From positions 41,204,001 through 41,268,000 of the forward strand of contig NC_072895.1 in the NCBI RefSeq assembly GCF_027943255.1: a stretch of DNA of 64,000 nt, written 5' to 3'. Position numbers and translations under genes: made by a program. The notes beneath the pieces are model-generated. The model ran no database searches, was not told the DNA's origin, and worked only from the letters and a program-made list of their open reading frames with translations. The stretch comes from Anastrepha obliqua (lineage: Eukaryota > Arthropoda > Insecta > Diptera > Tephritidae). The stretch's first letter is position 1, and every line of letters starts with the position of its first letter. Positions 12,114 through 23,011 of this stretch are shown here, in pieces.

Positions 12114-12981
12114 TATTGTGGGCCATGTAAAATTTGCTTTTTGAATCGGCTATAAAAAAAAACTAATCAATATTTTTTCAAACTTTTCTTTTTTGCATAT
12201 TGAACATTGCCATTTATGAATGAAAAATAATATCGTTCAAATGACTGCCACGACTGGCTTTACAGTAGGCCATTCGATCAATTCGATTAAGTTTTAAGCA
12301 CTTTTTCGATTGTTTGGGCTCCAATTTCACGAATGACAACTTCGATTTCGTGTTTTAAAGCATCAATCGTCTCTAGATGGTTCGCATAGCATTTGTCCTT
12401 AACAGCTCCCCCAAAAAATAGTCCAACGGGCCTAAATCACAGCTCCGAGGTGGCCAATTGATATCGGAATTTCGGCTGATTATTTGGTTTTAACAAATTA
12501 TAGCCAAAAGTTCGAGTGTAACTTTGGCAGTGTGACAAGTTGCTCCGTCCTGTTGAATTTTTGGACACAATTAGTTGAGCATGTCACGGTAACGCTCGCC
12601 ATTTACTGTAACCGTGGGTCCTCACTCATTTTCGAAAAAAAATGGCCCGATGATGCCGCCAGACCAAAAACCGCACCAAACAGTGACTCGTTGTGGATGC
12701 ATTTGCTTCTCTACAGTAACGTGTGGATTTTTTGAGCCCCAAATCCGACAATTTTGCTTATTGACTTAGCCACCGATGTGAAAATTAGAAAAGAAGAAGA
12801 AGACTCACCACTTTGGAAATAGGTTTTCAATATTTCCCAATTTTGTTCAAGCGTATAGCGTCCCATTGTGTAAATGTCAAACCTTTGAGTAAATTATGAA
12901 CACATTTGACATGTCATTTGTGTTACCATTCTCAAAAAAATAGGTGGTTGAAAAAGCAAACGCTATATGGCCTACCCTGTA
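12114..12981 (-). mobile_element. DD41D mariner-like element, decayed
   Basis: The right end GGCCTACCCTGTA and a worn left end (GGGCCATGTAAAATTTGCTTTTT) pair as inverted repeats, with TTTGCTTTTT subterminal in both. The minus strand starts MGRYTLEQNWEILKTYFQSG at about 12867. It then shows, across frameshifts and stops, QKIHTLL, CGAVFGL-like text, VNGERYRDML-like, WPPRSCDL-like and NRKSA…NLIELIEWP. This order matches the DD41D transposase seen at 871 and 19326. Coverage is nearly full length but with many lesions, so the copy is dead. No intact ORF above 83 codons remains. Confidence 0.7.
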
Positions 12982-15815
12982 TCTTTAATTTGGCAGAGGA
13001 AAAACTCTGCGAATTATGGAAGTACAAGTCATGGGTTCCATAGCAAAATAGTACCTTGTCTCATTCTGTATTCTCTGACAAGAGGTTTCTCGACACTTTC
13101 ATCATCCCAATCATAGTCTATCAACATTATTCGGCTCATTTTGCGAAATGCTGCTCCTATTTCTTGCTCAAAATGGGAAACCTGTATTCACAAGAGAAAT
13201 ATTTCACTCTATTGGAGCGGTGAAAGAGAAAACAGCGCACGTTCTGACAGAAGCAGCTGACAGAAGAATACTTTCGGATCTGTGTTAGAAGACTCGCTGG
13301 GTGCGTTCAGGGTGTACAGAGTAGGAGTATATATCGAAGTTGGCAATAAGTAAATATAAAGAAACTTTCAAATATGACCTTTCTTCCCTAAATTTTCCCA
13401 CTTTCATCCCTCCGTACAATTTCCGTCTCCTTTTGATTAACTTTAGTCTTTCAAAATCAGAAGGACTATTATTTCTTTGTCTTTTGTAAATGGCTTGGTA
13501 AGTGGTGTAATCGATTGCCCAGCGTTACTGCAAACTATTCAATTTCTTATTCCTGCGAGAACATTTCATGTTAATTTTCCTTTTTACCACAAGACCCTAA
13601 GTGCGAATTACACAGGAAATTCTCCATTAGTGCGTTCAATTCGAGAATTCAACGAGATTTCCAATTACATGTTGCTTGATTTTTCTTTGTGTGTTTTAAA
13701 TTCAAATTTATTTTAGTGTTTTCTGAACTTAGCTCTAAGTTATTATTTTAGTCAGTAAGACCCTTTGTAGTTGATAGACTTTTAGAAATAAATAAATAAG
13801 CAAAAATATTATCAAAATATTTCATTTTACAATTCAAATTCGAAACTCAAATAAATTTGAGTAGAGCCCCTTGATTGTAATGGGCAGACACTTGGCTTCT
13901 TCCTTCGCCTTCGCCTTCTGCTTCGTTTTAACATTTACAATTCACACCTTTCATTGTGTAATCATCTCATGCTGCGCCCACACACAGACATACATGTAAA
14001 ATTTACATATTTCTATCGATGATGAATTGCTTTCCTAATTCGCCAATTGTACAATGCATTCGACACTGGTCTCCAGCCAGTTATAATCGCCATAATTGGT
14101 ACCAAAAGCCGTGAATGCTCTTTATAGTAGCATCAGTTAATGCAACAGACTAAAAATAATAATTATTTCCATGCGCTGAATTTGGTTTAAAGTACAAGCA
14201 GATTACAGCTATGTTAAAACCACACAAAGTTAAGATTAGAATAATTGAATTAGAAAATGCCAACGCATAAAAATAACTAGTAACTAAATATACAGGGTGA
14301 GCCATATGTTGATATTTTAAAAGGAATATTGCTAACTAGTTTCCAATAATATTTGCTGTACTTATTTGCTTATTGCTAGTTGTGGTGTACTGCGAGTTGT
14401 TGAGGTTATTTAATTTCTTATCGCGGCTGTAGCTTAACAAACTTATCCTGTCAACGCATTTTCTAAGAGTATGTTGTCGATTTCAGGGTCTATTTCATGA
14501 ACGGCTTGACTATTATTAGTCCTAAGATCATCTTGCATCGCTGCTAAATAATCAGCCTAACACCGATCTTCAACGCAAAGTCACTAGACATAGCTCCGAG
14601 AAGATCGGTTTTTGATGACCTGTGACACATGATACCCCACCTTCCTATTACCACAAATTTGCCAAGTATATTTTGTGAATTTTAGCTCCCACCACCAATT
14701 TCAGAACCGACGATTTTCTTATCGCTCCGTTGACACAGTGGTTCCACTTGTAGAAGCAATGGTGAAAAATCGGTTGGTCTGTAGGTAAATGAGATATACT
14801 GCTACTCTTGCTCCAGGCCAGACTGGTAATGAAAATGGTTGAAATTGGATTAATATTACGATTGATTTCCATGTAAAAATGTATAAGTCGAGTGAACTTT
14901 GTGCGAAAAATTTGGTTTTTAATAAATTTTAGAAAGTAGGCGTGGTCAAGTCCTTGCTAAAATATGTTTTTCTTAGCAACCACTCAACCAATTTTACCTG
15001 AAATGAAGTAGTGCACGATTGCTCTTAGCCACACCCAAAAATGCTTTGGAATTTTCTCGAACTGGACAGTAACAATGCTCACCGCCCTGATTCCAGTTTT
15101 TGGATTTTTGTTTTGTATTCGCTGGAAATTCTTCAGCAAGCACTGCGTTTGTTTTTGCAGGAGATACATTTTCAAAAAGAAGTCCAAAGGTCAAAATCAT
15201 AATATAAGTACATTTTAGATAACTGAGATGCTAACCACCTATAAGAAGCATATACACAACCAGTAAAACTATTAAAACACTTTCATTGAAAAAAAAAAAA
15301 AAATTACATAGAAGGGGGAAGAGGTCACTCATTAAAAAATTGTTATTGCTTTCTGCAACGCAATATACACTAGACATCTGGAGGAAATATAAGTAATTAC
15401 TACTTGGAGCCTGATTGTGTTCATTTACCTGTCGACATTTTCACTACTTATAATTACACTCTGAAAGCATAAAATTAAGAGCCGCTATTATGTAGCATAA
15501 GCAGTTTGAATAAAATTTGAGCTTATTATTTACGCACAAAAAATAATTAATGGATGGAAAGTGATTAGTCTGTGTCGGTTAGCTGATAACGCGGGCAATA
15601 TGGGAGTATAATTTAGTTTGTATTGATTTCTATGTAAAACAAAAGCTTACTTCAGGTTTTTCTAAAATTTCATTGATTAAGTGAATTCTTTCATCTTTGT
15701 TCTGTTCTAAGTAAAAAATGTGGAAAGCTGAAGAAATCCTTAACGTGATTATAGAGGAGGAGAAGAAGGATGAAACAAACGCAAAAATATGTGAGAAATA
15801 TTCCATTTTGATTAG
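12982..15815. other. No gene seen; one lone transposon terminus
   Basis: TATACAGGGTGAGCCATATG at 14290 looks like one inverted terminal repeat of a Tc1/mariner element, but no partner was found. Frames at 13477-13716 and 14648-15200 show no motif. An A-run lies at 15288-15303. Confidence 0.4.
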
Positions 15816-15828
15816 AGCGCCGCCGTAG
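15718..15828 (+). other. Short helix-like ORF cut by the SINE
   Basis: ATG at 15718 opens 36 codons: MWKAEEILNVIIEEEKKDET then NAKICEKYSILI, ending at TAG inside the head of the SINE at 15818. The acidic/basic pattern followed by KICEKYSI faintly recalls the first helix-turn-helix of pogo/CENP-B transposases. The ORF is interrupted by the SINE and no continuation is visible on the other side. It may well be a chance frame. Confidence 0.2.
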
Positions 15829-16134
15829 CCGAATAGGTTGGTACGTGACTATCATTCGGAATTCGGAGTACGTAGGTTCGAATCTCCGTGAAACACCAAA
15901 ATGAAGAAAAAGTTTTTGTCTAATAGCGGTCGCCCCTCGGCAGGCAATGGCAAACCTCCGAGTGTATTTCTGCCATGAAAAAGCTCCTCATAAAAATATC
16001 TGCCGTTCGGAGTCGGCTTAAAACTGTAGGTCCCTCCATTTGTGGAACAACATCAAGACGCACACCACAAATAGGAGGAGGAGCTCGGCCAAGCACCCAA
16101 AAGAGGGTGTACGCGCCAATTATGTATATATATT
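15818..16134 (+). repeat. tRNA-derived SINE, full-length copy 2
   Basis: The reference copy. The head is tRNA-like with an RNA polymerase III A box TAGCCGAATAGG at 15826-15837 and B box GGTTCGAATCTCC at 15875-15887. The body is unrelated to tRNA: GCGGTCGCCCCTCGGCAGG, AAACCTCCGAGTGTATTTC, a segment with GCCGTTCGGAGTCGGC, CCCTCCATTTGTGGAAC and GGAGGAGGAGCTCGGCC. It ends GCGCCAATTAT followed by TA repeats. Six other copies in the window share these landmarks in the same order. Internal promoter boxes and the oriented simple tail define it as a SINE; it depends on a LINE for mobility. Apparent ORFs across it are not real. Its tail is fused to a MITE at 16135. Confidence 0.92.
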
Positions 16135-16257
16135 TAAACCAGGTAGCTGCAGTATACAAACATACAAACAATGAAGTTCAAAATAAAGATTTGCATCACC
16201 AAAAATCATTTTTTTATTTAGTATTTATTTTATTCGAAAACAAAACTGGATGATGAA
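16135..16257 (+). mobile_element. Truncated MITE (AAGGTGGCGCA family)
   Basis: From AGGTAGCTGCAGTATACAAA to AACAAAACTGGATGATGAAT this matches the right two thirds of the MITE at 59511-59743. Shared landmarks are the GCTGC-GTATA-AAA, AATAAAG-TTTGCATCAC and TTATTTAGTA blocks. The left end is replaced by the SINE tail and the right inverted repeat has decayed. Confidence 0.65.
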
Positions 16258-17589
16258 TTTTGTTTAACTGGATTGAAAGTACACTTCGCCCAAAGCTGCT
16301 TTTCATTAAAGAAACTTTTTGCGTTTCATATCGTAAAAATGAGCGTGAAATAGCTGTCTATGTCTGTCTTATGATGCCAAAAGCACCCAACCGAAATCAC
16401 ACCCTTTACAGAATATGAATTAAAGTCAGCAGCGATTACATGGTATATTATGAAAATTCTCTCATTAATTTTATATAATTTGGTTATAGTGGTCTATGGC
16501 TCACACATACAAAAATATTTACATGCATACCGTAAATATGCGCTTGTGATGATGAATAACTTCCTATTGATTTCATACCCATATGTTTGCATAGATATAA
16601 ATAATTTAATTAATGATTTCCCATATTGTAGCTGTTGGTGACAGTTGATGTTGGTTATTTTCCATAGCACACATATACATGATTGTAAAATTTGATTCAT
16701 TGTGGCTGCTGCTATTGTTGTGTAACATATTTTATGATGATGTTGCACCCTAACCAAATGTTGATTGAAGTGTCAATAATTTGAAAGCTGCAAAATTACG
16801 CTTAAATTAAGATTCATTGGCGTATAGACATTGATATGCGCCTGTATTTGTTAGAGACATGTCAATTCGAACTGGCTTGAAGTGATATTTAATTGGCCTT
16901 ATTCTCCGTGTGCGTCTGGGCGTATGAGTAATGTATGGCTGATCATCAATGCCATTGTTATTACCATTGAAAAAATTAATGAATGAATTGATTTTGCATA
17001 AAATTGAGCTTGATTTATTTTTACCGGTTTTACAAAAAAGCTCCTTTGTTTAATTATTTAAAATTTTCTGCTTTGCTTGTCTACGGACGTATTCAGCCAA
17101 AAGGAGAACAATCAACTAAAGTGAAATAAGTAATTGCTTTATATATATATTTCCTTACTCGATTGCTTACATAGAGTATTTGTGAATTGAGAATAATTTG
17201 TGTAGTAATTTTTGCAAACAAATTTTTATGTAACTTGAAAATGCAGATTTTGTTTGTGCAAAAAATTTGGTTTGATGTTAAATATGTAAACTACGGCCCA
17301 TTAAAGACTATAATTTTCTGCCAGTTCTGTGCTAACTTACGAATTTAAATAATTTTGCTTCATTTATAAAGGTTTCTTTTTTTCAAATTACCGTTATATA
17401 TATCACGCTTACGGTTTTAACCGATTCGCCCAGTTTCAATACCGACTCACTTTGAATAAAGAGTAATATTCAGTTTTCGTTGAAATATATTAATTTTTGT
17501 TCGAGTTATCGTCTGCATGGATAGGCGGACGAACGATGCGGGTACGATAAGACTTCCCATCAACAGTTGGGCAAATAGCTTTTAAGTAA
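16258..17589. other. No gene seen
   Basis: AT-rich DNA with isolated ACATATACATG-like words. Frames at 16450-16757 overlap on both strands and show no motif. Confidence 0.45.
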
Positions 17590-17591
17590 TA

Positions 17592-17618
17592 GGTCTATTA
17601 TTAAGTTCGTGCGGTTTT
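17592..17618 (+). repeat. mariner left terminal inverted repeat
   Basis: 27 bases beginning GGTCTATTATTAAGTTCGTG, identical in reverse complement to 18798-18824. Preceded by TA. Confidence 0.95.
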
Positions 17619-17661
17619 TTTTCGAAATTTGAAACTTTATTGACGTAAAATGGTTACAAAT

Positions 17662-18633
17662 TTAATATTCAAAGTATTGTCCATCGCTTACTACTACTTT
17701 TTCCCATCTTTCTGGCAATTCACGGATTCCCTTTGTGAAAAATTCGGTCGGTTTTGCCGCAATCCACGAATCGATCCATTTTTTGACTTCATCGTAATTA
17801 CGGAAGTGCTGGTCAGCCAGGCCATGTTGCATCGATCGGAAGAGATAGTAATCGGATGGCGCAAGGTCTGGACTATACGGCGGGTGGGGTAGGACATCCC
17901 ATTTGAGCGTTTCTAAGTATGTTTTGACCACTTGTGCAACATGTGGCCGAGCATTGTCATGTTGCAAAATAACTTTGTCGTGTCTATCGGCGTATTGCGG
18001 CCGTTTTTCTCGCAGTGCTCGGCTCAAACGCATCAATTGTCGTCGGTAGACATCCCCCGTAATCGTTTCATTCGGTTTCAGTAGCTCATAATACACAACA
18101 CCCAGCTGGTCCCACCAGATACACAGCATAACCTTCAGGCCATGAATATTCTGCGCCGACGTCGATGTTGAAGCATGGCCAGGGTATCCATACGTTGCCC
18201 GACGTTTTGGATTGTCGTAATGGACCCACTTTTCATCGCCAGTCACAATTCGATGCAAAAAACCCTTTCTTTTGTGCCGTTGAAGCAGTTGTTCGCATGC
18301 CATAAAACGGCGTTCAACGTCTCTTGGCTTCAATTCATACGGCACCCAATGGCCTACCTTTCGGATCATTCCCATGGCTTTTAAACGTTTGGAAATGGTT
18401 GATTGATCAACTCCCAAAGTTTTTGCAACCTCTTCTTGCGTTTGAGCCGGATCTTGATCGAGCAATTCCTCCAATTCGGTATCCATGAACTTTGGCGGCG
18501 CACCCTCGCGTTCTTCGTCTTCCAAGCCAAAATCACCACTTTTAAAGCGTGCAAACCACTTCTGGCACGTTCGCTCAGCTAGAGCATGCTCACCATAAAC
18601 TTCCACCAAGAAGAATTCCCCGCAAAAACACAT
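17662..18633 (-). CDS. mariner D34D transposase, N-terminus damaged
   Basis: Cuts and pastes the element by recognising its inverted repeats and inserting at TA. The 323-residue frame has a second helix-turn-helix region at about 60-90, the linker motif WVPYEL at 96-101 (family form WVPHEL), and all three catalytic aspartates: D133 in TGDEKW, D226 in HDNARPH and D261 in YSPDLAPSDYYLF. D226 and D261 are separated by 34 residues, the mariner spacing. Family members are about 345 residues. The first nine residues (MCFCGEFFL) are read out of frame. A better start, ATG at 18655, gives MSNFVPNNVFLRGILL in another frame, and the stretch that should link it to VEVYGEHALAERTCQKW is missing. So a short deletion with frameshift has removed part of the first DNA-binding helix. 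Activity is unlikely. Confidence 0.9.
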   Translation of the reverse strand: MCFCGEFFLVEVYGEHALAERTCQKWFARFKSGDFGLEDEEREGAPPKFMDTELEELLDQDPAQTQEEVAKTLGVDQSTISKRLKAMGMIRKVGHWVPYELKPRDVERRFMACEQLLQRHKRKGFLHRIVTGDEKWVHYDNPKRRATYGYPGHASTSTSAQNIHGLKVMLCIWWDQLGVVYYELLKPNETITGDVYRRQLMRLSRALREKRPQYADRHDKVILQHDNARPHVAQVVKTYLETLKWDVLPHPPYSPDLAPSDYYLFRSMQHGLADQHFRNYDEVKKWIDSWIAAKPTEFFTKGIRELPERWEKVVVSDGQYFEY

Positions 18634-18797
18634 TATTTGGCACGAAATTCGACATTTTCAAGTGTGGTAAAAATATTGTTGTTTACGCTTCAAATAAAAA
18701 ACTTATACTGACGTTTGTGCCTTACGACAGTAGCTCTCCAATGAATGTTTGGAAATGTGGATCGATGGAATAATAATCAAGTTACGCCATCTGTTGT

Positions 18798-18824
18798 AAA
18801 ACCGCACGAACTTAATAATAGACC
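18798..18824 (-). repeat. mariner right terminal inverted repeat
   Basis: Ends CGAACTTAATAATAGACC and is followed by TA, the other half of the target duplication. Perfect complement of 17592-17618. Confidence 0.95.
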
Positions 18825-18826
18825 TA

Positions 18827-19325
18827 TATATAGTAAAGCAATATGACACCTATCGAAAAAAATTACGAATTTAGGTACCTGCACAGTGTCAATTACAGAT
18901 TGCAACTTGGCAGATAAGGCTACAGCGTGAAAAGGTGAACGAATAACAGCTTGAGGAGGAGTCGAGTAGCAGACGATGCACTGTTCGCTTAAGAACTAAC
19001 TCGGGGCATTTAATTTTGATACCTTTTATTAAATCTATATATTCAAATTACATTAACTACCCTGACAAATAACCAACCATTCATCTTAAAACGGTGTTGT
19101 GATAAATAGAAAATGTCTTATAAATTTTCAAATCTGTATTTATTCTTCTAAATTTATTTCAAAGTATTATTTGAATATTCCTATTGACACGAATTCGCGC
19201 CTTCAAAAAAAAAATGCTTCATAGGGCATCTCTTAGAGTATTGTGCACCCCATTTTTGCTATAGAGCGACAACATTTCATGTGATTCTAGTATTGTGGAC
19301 AATTCTCCTAAAAGTCCGTATAGTT
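18827..19325. other. No gene seen
   Basis: AT-rich spacer between the mariner element and a DD41D transposase fragment. The last 100 bases may be decayed flank of the latter (GTGCACCCCATTTTTGC near 19244) but cannot be translated. Confidence 0.4.
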
Positions 19326-19577
19326 TTAAGTTTTTGGAATAGGAAAAAAGTCACAAAGTGTTAAATCACAAGATCTCGGTGGCCAATTGCGATCACCTCT
19401 TTGAGAGGTAACACGCTCCGGAAACTTTTCCCGTAAAAGATCAATGGTTTCGTTGCTTGTGTGGCACGTAGCGCCGTCTTGTTGAAAATAAACGTTGCCC
19501 ACATCAATACCACCCAATTCCGACCATAAAAAATCGTTAATCATCTCTTGATTGCGCAATCCATTCACCAATAACAC
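19326..19577 (-). pseudogene. DD41D transposase fragment, open 83 codons
   Basis: The minus strand reads LLVNGLRNQEMINDFLW, then YFQQDGATCHTSNETIDLL, then NWPPRSCDLTLCDFFPIP. The second catalytic Asp (QQD) and third (CDFF) are separated by 41 residues, which defines the DD41D ('rosa-like') group within the Tc1/mariner superfamily. The family usually has LTPLDFFLWG here; LTLCDFFPIPKT then stop shows a frameshift after the third Asp. The N-terminal two thirds and the C-terminus are gone. The inverted repeats are not visible. Confidence 0.85.
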
Positions 19578-19889
19578 CTGTTATTGAAAAAGCCTTTATT
19601 TTTTATTTTATTATAAAAAACTAACCATTTTTCTTTTAAACAAATTTTCTAAAAAGGCAAGACGATTGCTGATCACTTAACATGGAATCGGTCATCTGTT
19701 TATTAATTTTATTAAATTCGAGAAAAAAATAAGTTTTTTTTACTAAAAAAAATTCTTTTGAAATGCACATTTTATTCTAAAAAAATAAAAAAAAAATTAT
19801 ATAATGTTAAAAAAAATTGAAGATGTTTCACTTAAAAAAACTTCGGCCCAAAATTTTCAATTTGAATTAATCTAGAAATCAAAAAAAAA

Positions 19890-20566
19890 TTTTGTTCACT
19901 TCATTTCTTATTGCGAGGAATCGAAGGAGCTCCTTAGGAGATAGCATTTTTAGTAGGTACGAGCACAGGATCCTGTGTCTCCTGTGGACAAATGCTTCAC
20001 AATTAGATGGATTCCTTTCCATCACAGCGGAATCTTCATACACTAGTGCTAGAAAGACCTATTGTATTGCAATGTTTATTGCAAGCAAATAATCCTGTAA
20101 GTGCTCCATAGAGTAATCTGAAGCTCTTTTGGTCTAAGGCAAGAGCAGGTTTTGCTCTGTTGGGATTAAAGTTCAAGAACTTTTTCGAGTGATTAAGGCC
20201 ATTTGTGTAGTTTCAGTATTCCTTAGCTTTTATTTGAATCCATTTTTTGCTTTTCTGTTTAAGGTTGTTTTTGTTAAACCCGAAAATTGGGATTGGTCTT
20301 ATAAAGGGGCACAAAAAGTCTGCATTATTCTTTCTTTCGTGTTCTGGTACCCAAATCAAAGAGATCTGATTAAGGGTCGCCAGTTTGTTGAGACCATTGT
20401 TACACTCTATAAGGATTTTTAAATTAAACGTAAAGCTATTTAAGACTTTGAAGACTGATTGAATGACTGAAAGTATTTTAATATTTACTCTATCGAGCTC
20501 TCTTTTACGATACGATTCACTGTTTTCATTATGGCGAAAAGGGTTTTGAATAAATCTGTATATCAA
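19890..20566 (-). pseudogene. LINE ORF2 tail: RNase H to zinc knuckle
   Basis: Minus-strand reading from 20566: NLKILIECNNGLNKLATLNQ, then SLIWVPEHERKNNADFL, matching the WVPGH-x-GNEKAD motif of RNase H. It continues KPIFG-like, NNLKQKSKKWIQ, NRAKPALALDQKSFRLL, LTGLFACNKHCNTIGLSSTS, RFRCDGKES (a knuckle that has lost its second Cys), then in another frame RRHRILCSYLLKMLSPKELL ending RNEVN near 19895. The domain order is that of an I/R1-type LINE bearing RNase H. The 117-codon piece at 20213-20566 is the best-kept part. Frameshifts and stops separate the rest. Confidence 0.8.
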
Positions 20567-22980
20567 AATCTATAAATAAACTAAATTTACAAAAATTGCC
20601 ATTGTCCAAAATAAGCTACTTGGATCACTTGACATAGAATCATTCTATAATCAGTTTTGTAACCATCTCTTTATAATGCGAACTAAGAATTAAAACTAGA
20701 AACTAGTATTCCAGCAGGTAGGAGACCATCCGCTGGATGGTTTTAGCAGGTGTTGGTAATTTGCATAGAAAAATCGATATAGTATTTTATACTATGTAAG
20801 TGTATATGCATAAATATATTTCTCAGAGCTGCAGTAAGCAGACATACTCATTTATCTAGAAAACCTGTTTTTGTGTATTTGCTTAGAGTTGAAATAAGAA
20901 TTATGTCAAGGCATCGTCATTGATGCACAATATTTGAACTCACATGAACATATGTGTGTATGTAGTTAGTATGAAAATACTCGAATATAGAAGTATATGT
21001 TAATTTACAGTTGACATATCAAAGTAAAATATACAACACAAATGACTTCGCGTCGCAGTGCAAAGAAAAGCATTAAAAAGGAATTTTCGCAAAAAAAAAT
21101 AATGCAAATATTCTATTTTGCACAAATATTGCATAAATCTATGGGTGGTGACTTTTGCTTTCAAAATCGTTGTATTTTGCATAAAATATGAGAAAAAAAC
21201 AAACGAAAAAAAAAAACAATTCAGCGCAAACAAATCGCTTCGGTTGTCGCTGTTATTGCGTTAACTTACGAAACAAATTATGAATTCCAATACGCTGCGC
21301 TTAAATGAGGAAAATAGTCAAAGGAAAAGGAAAACGGTAAAGTTCATTTATTTACTGGCGCCCAACTCCTTAAGTTGTTTTGTTTATTTACATTTCCCAT
21401 TGCTTGTTGGTTCTTTTGCTATGCAAATTTTCAGACTTCATATATGTGAATGTGTATGTGCGTGCATGAAATTTGTAGATCTTTTGCGGCAATAATTTCA
21501 GTTTATTATAGAGCCGAACTTCCGACACTCATCCGCTTATTGCTGCAGTTAAATTGAAATGAACATTGCCATATTTCATGCGAAATATGCAAATATGAAC
21601 GCGTAAATATGTATAAGTACATATGTGCTTATGCATTCGTACTGGATCGTTGTAGAGGAAACCTAAACTAGTGGTTCAAATTTGTGGTTCAGTACGAGAA
21701 CAATGCTCCCATTGAACACCACTGGACCTCTCTGTGCGACGTCTGTGGTCAGTGTTTGGCAGTGCAAAGGGGAGAAAGAATTACAAATAATCGCATTTTT
21801 CTATTTGAAATTTCATACGAATTTTAATTATTAAATTTATAAATTCAATTATTGCACTCGTTTGCAATGGCAAGGCGCGCTTACTCTATGCACTTATGGT
21901 AAAATAAATGTCAAGTATTCATGACATGAGAAAAATGCCCAAGACCACCAACACAATAAAAGACTAAAACAAAAAAATCAGCAAGATTTTTGAGCCACTT
22001 GAAATTTGCACTCTAGAGAAAACACAAAAGTAGGCATTAATTAAGCTTAAGCTAAAGCTAAGCTAATTTTAGACTTTAATCATTTTCTTTATTAAAAGGT
22101 GTAGTACCTGCAATTCTTTAGAAATAAAAATGCATATTATAGAGGCAAACTAAATCTCGATGTCCTTCTTTATGTAAAAAAAGGCAAGTTTGTTATCTGT
22201 TATCGACAAATCGCAAATCTGAGCATTGAGTGATTGAGTTAACTTAATTCTAGTGAAAGTGCTTCGCGCTTCTTAAGTTTAAAAGAGCATTTGATTGCAG
22301 TTAAACGTTCGATGGAAATAGGCTTTTATACTGCAAAATTATTGAAGAAGGAACTCAGCGGATGACCCATGAAACTCATTGGAACAGAGAGACAACGTAA
22401 AACAGAGACACACAGGAACGATATAAAAGCTGAACCAGGGGGAAAAATAAAAAAAAAAAAATCTGGAAATTAACACTTGCATATTTGGTATATAGGTATG
22501 TAATATATTTATATTTGTTGACACAACATAGCAGCAAAAACTTCAGTATGAATTATTACTTACTGACGAAATTTTTTAAGGCAAATGGCATGATTCAATT
22601 ATTAAAGGTTTGCTCAGTAAACAACTTTCTCGTTCTCTCTTGACGAATCGGCTCCCTTAGCAAGAAACTGTGTTGCTAACTCTAGAAATTGTAAGTAAAA
22701 GTGGAGCAAAAGTAAAATTAGTAGAACAAACATAATCGTTGGCATCATTGCTATTTGATTTCTTCGTATTCGCTGATATTTGAATTTCTGAATTCGTGAA
22801 TTTGAGTAAGTATTTTAGTAAATCCATATTATTTAACAAATAAATTATAATTTTACATTGATTAGGTTATTTCCGTCCTAATTTGAGCCTTTTCCTGTCC
22901 CTGTTTGATAATGATAAAATTAGCTTTAGTAAATCAATGATAATACAAATAATTACAAGTTAATCAATAAAGCAAACAGA
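20567..22980. other. No gene seen
   Basis: Long AT-rich stretch with ATATGTGTGTATG-type words at 20948 and 21440. 21000-21240 is A-rich on one strand and opens a spurious frame. 21500-22500 has no recognisable feature. Confidence 0.45.
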
Positions 22981-23011
22981 AAACAATTCCGATGTTCTTT
23001 TAAATTTTATT

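Larger units (their letters stand above)
17592..18824 (-). mobile_element. mariner element with perfect TIRs
   Basis: A complete mariner, 1233 bp. The first 27 bases starting GGTCTATTATTAAGTTCGTG and the last 27 bases are perfect inverted repeats. TA dinucleotides at 17590-17591 and 18825-18826 are the expected target duplication. The single long minus frame (17662-18633) encodes the transposase. Perfect termini and an open catalytic domain make this the youngest-looking DNA transposon here, though the transposase N-terminus is damaged. Such a copy could perhaps be mobilised in trans; that is inference. Confidence 0.95.

Noticed and set aside
15819..15895. Possible tRNA gene
   Set aside because: A and B boxes are present but it continues into the SINE body and cannot be a clean cloverleaf with a terminator; it is the SINE head.
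15920..16253. Overlapping plus and minus frames of 83-92 codons
   Set aside because: Both lie in the full-length SINE and adjoining MITE; no codon structure beyond the repeat.
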